From Orthonyx spaldingii (Eukaryota > Chordata > Aves > Passeriformes > Orthonychidae), in contig VZTJ01005554.1 in NCBI GenBank assembly GCA_013397795.1, positions 275,942 to 339,941 of the forward strand: a stretch of 64,000 bases of DNA. The letters are read 5' to 3'. Every line of letters starts with the position of its first letter. Within the stretch, counting starts at the first letter, position 1. Below, one piece after another: positions 63,490-64,000 of the stretch. The notes under the pieces were generated by a model. It saw only the letters and a list, made by a program, of their open reading frames with translations. It ran no database searches and was not told the DNA's origin. A program made the translations under genes and the position numbers.

Positions 63490-64000
63490 GGAGAAAAGCC
63501 CCAAAGCCCAACTTTTGGGCTGACACAAGGGAACGCGTGCCGGCGGAGGCTCCAGCCTGGCACAGCCGGGTCCCGGGGGAGCTCCTCCCGAGCCCGGGGA
63601 GGCACCAGGCACAGGCCGCACCGGCACCGCCGCCAACCCTCCCCACTGCCGCACAAAAGGCGACCGAGGGGACACCCACACCCGCCCGCGGACACGCACC
63701 GCGACTGCCGCACCAGGCACAGGCCGTGCCGGGGGGCTCCGCTCCGCTCCCCTCACCGCCCGCCCCCCGCCAGCTCCGCGGCGCTGCCGCCGCTCAGGTG
63801 CGGCCGCCCCGCCCCTCACGGCGGTGCCTTCCCCGCCGCGGCTCCCGCGGGAGGGGAGCGGGATCCGCCGCCGCGTCCCGGCGGGGCGCGGTGTCGCCTG
63901 GCGGTGTCCCCTGGCGGGTGTCCCCTCGCTGTGTCCCCCCCGCCTCCTCTGCCCCGCACTGACCTGAGGGCGCTCCCGGGGCGGCGCGCGCGCGCGGCCC
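63490..64000 (-). promoter_or_regulatory. BTBD3: Distal CpG island, candidate upstream BTBD3 promoter and first exon (runs off the window)
   Basis: The last 500 bases are very GC- and CpG-rich. They include a tandem GC box (GGGGCGGGGCGG on the minus strand, near 63,814-63,803) and an alternating (CG)n run at about 63,983-63,996. On the minus strand CTCAG|GTCAGT at 63,964/63,963 is a good splice donor, so an untranslated first exon could end there and join the acceptor near 53,102. A plus-strand CTCAG|GTGCGG at about 63,797 means a divergent transcript is also possible. The island is cut by the window edge. Confidence 0.6.

Noticed and set aside
63478..63962. Frames of 113 and 141 codons in the distal CpG island
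   Set aside because: CpG-island sequence lacks stop codons in several frames. The Ala/Pro/Arg/Gly products are not recognisable, and promoter function explains the composition.
1..64000. CRISPR arrays, operons, phage or defence islands, tRNA or rRNA genes
   Set aside because: I looked for these on both strands and found no regularly spaced repeats, no compact gene clusters and no cloverleaf-type sequences; the window is vertebrate nuclear DNA.

Overview
The window looks like avian nuclear DNA, probably from a songbird. Three CR1 LINE 3' ends carry the usual bird CR1 tail. Five solo LTRs keep their target-site duplications. The one recognisable gene has a vertebrate exon-intron structure with GT-AG splice sites. 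There is no bacterial or viral gene organisation, no operon, no CRISPR array and no rRNA or tRNA that I can see. The songbird call rests on my recollection that the 512-bp LTR resembles an abundant passerine type; the bird call is much firmer.

Layout: positions 1 to about 43,300 are a gene desert. It holds the CR1 fragments (about 14,096-14,580 on the minus strand; 22,180-22,458 and 33,993-34,553 on the plus strand). It also holds four solo LTRs of one short family (8,348-8,599; 23,104-23,366; 25,484-25,754; 34,937-35,206), one unrelated longer solo LTR (10,618-11,129), simple repeats, and AT-rich blocks that could be conserved regulatory elements. I recognise no protein-coding exon there.

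From about 43,320 to the right edge the window holds BTBD3 (BTB domain containing 3), read on the minus strand. Its coding sequence is complete in four exons (53,036-52,714; 52,147-52,057; 51,564-51,446; 47,662-46,630) and encodes 521 residues: a basic, serine-rich N-terminus, then BTB, BACK and PHR domains. A 3' UTR of about 3.3 kb runs to a poly(A) signal at 43,345-43,340. Upstream there are two CpG-rich candidate promoters. The proximal one (about 53,270-53,610) lies just ahead of the start codon. The distal one (about 63,490-64,000) has a good minus-strand splice donor at 63,964/63,963 and runs off the window. The 10 kb between them would be a first intron.

I did not find a novel multi-gene system. 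The most interesting signals are the cluster of LTRs with perfect or near-perfect duplications, the sharp GC-rich block inside BTBD3 exon 4, the two-promoter arrangement of BTBD3, and several enhancer-like blocks in the desert.
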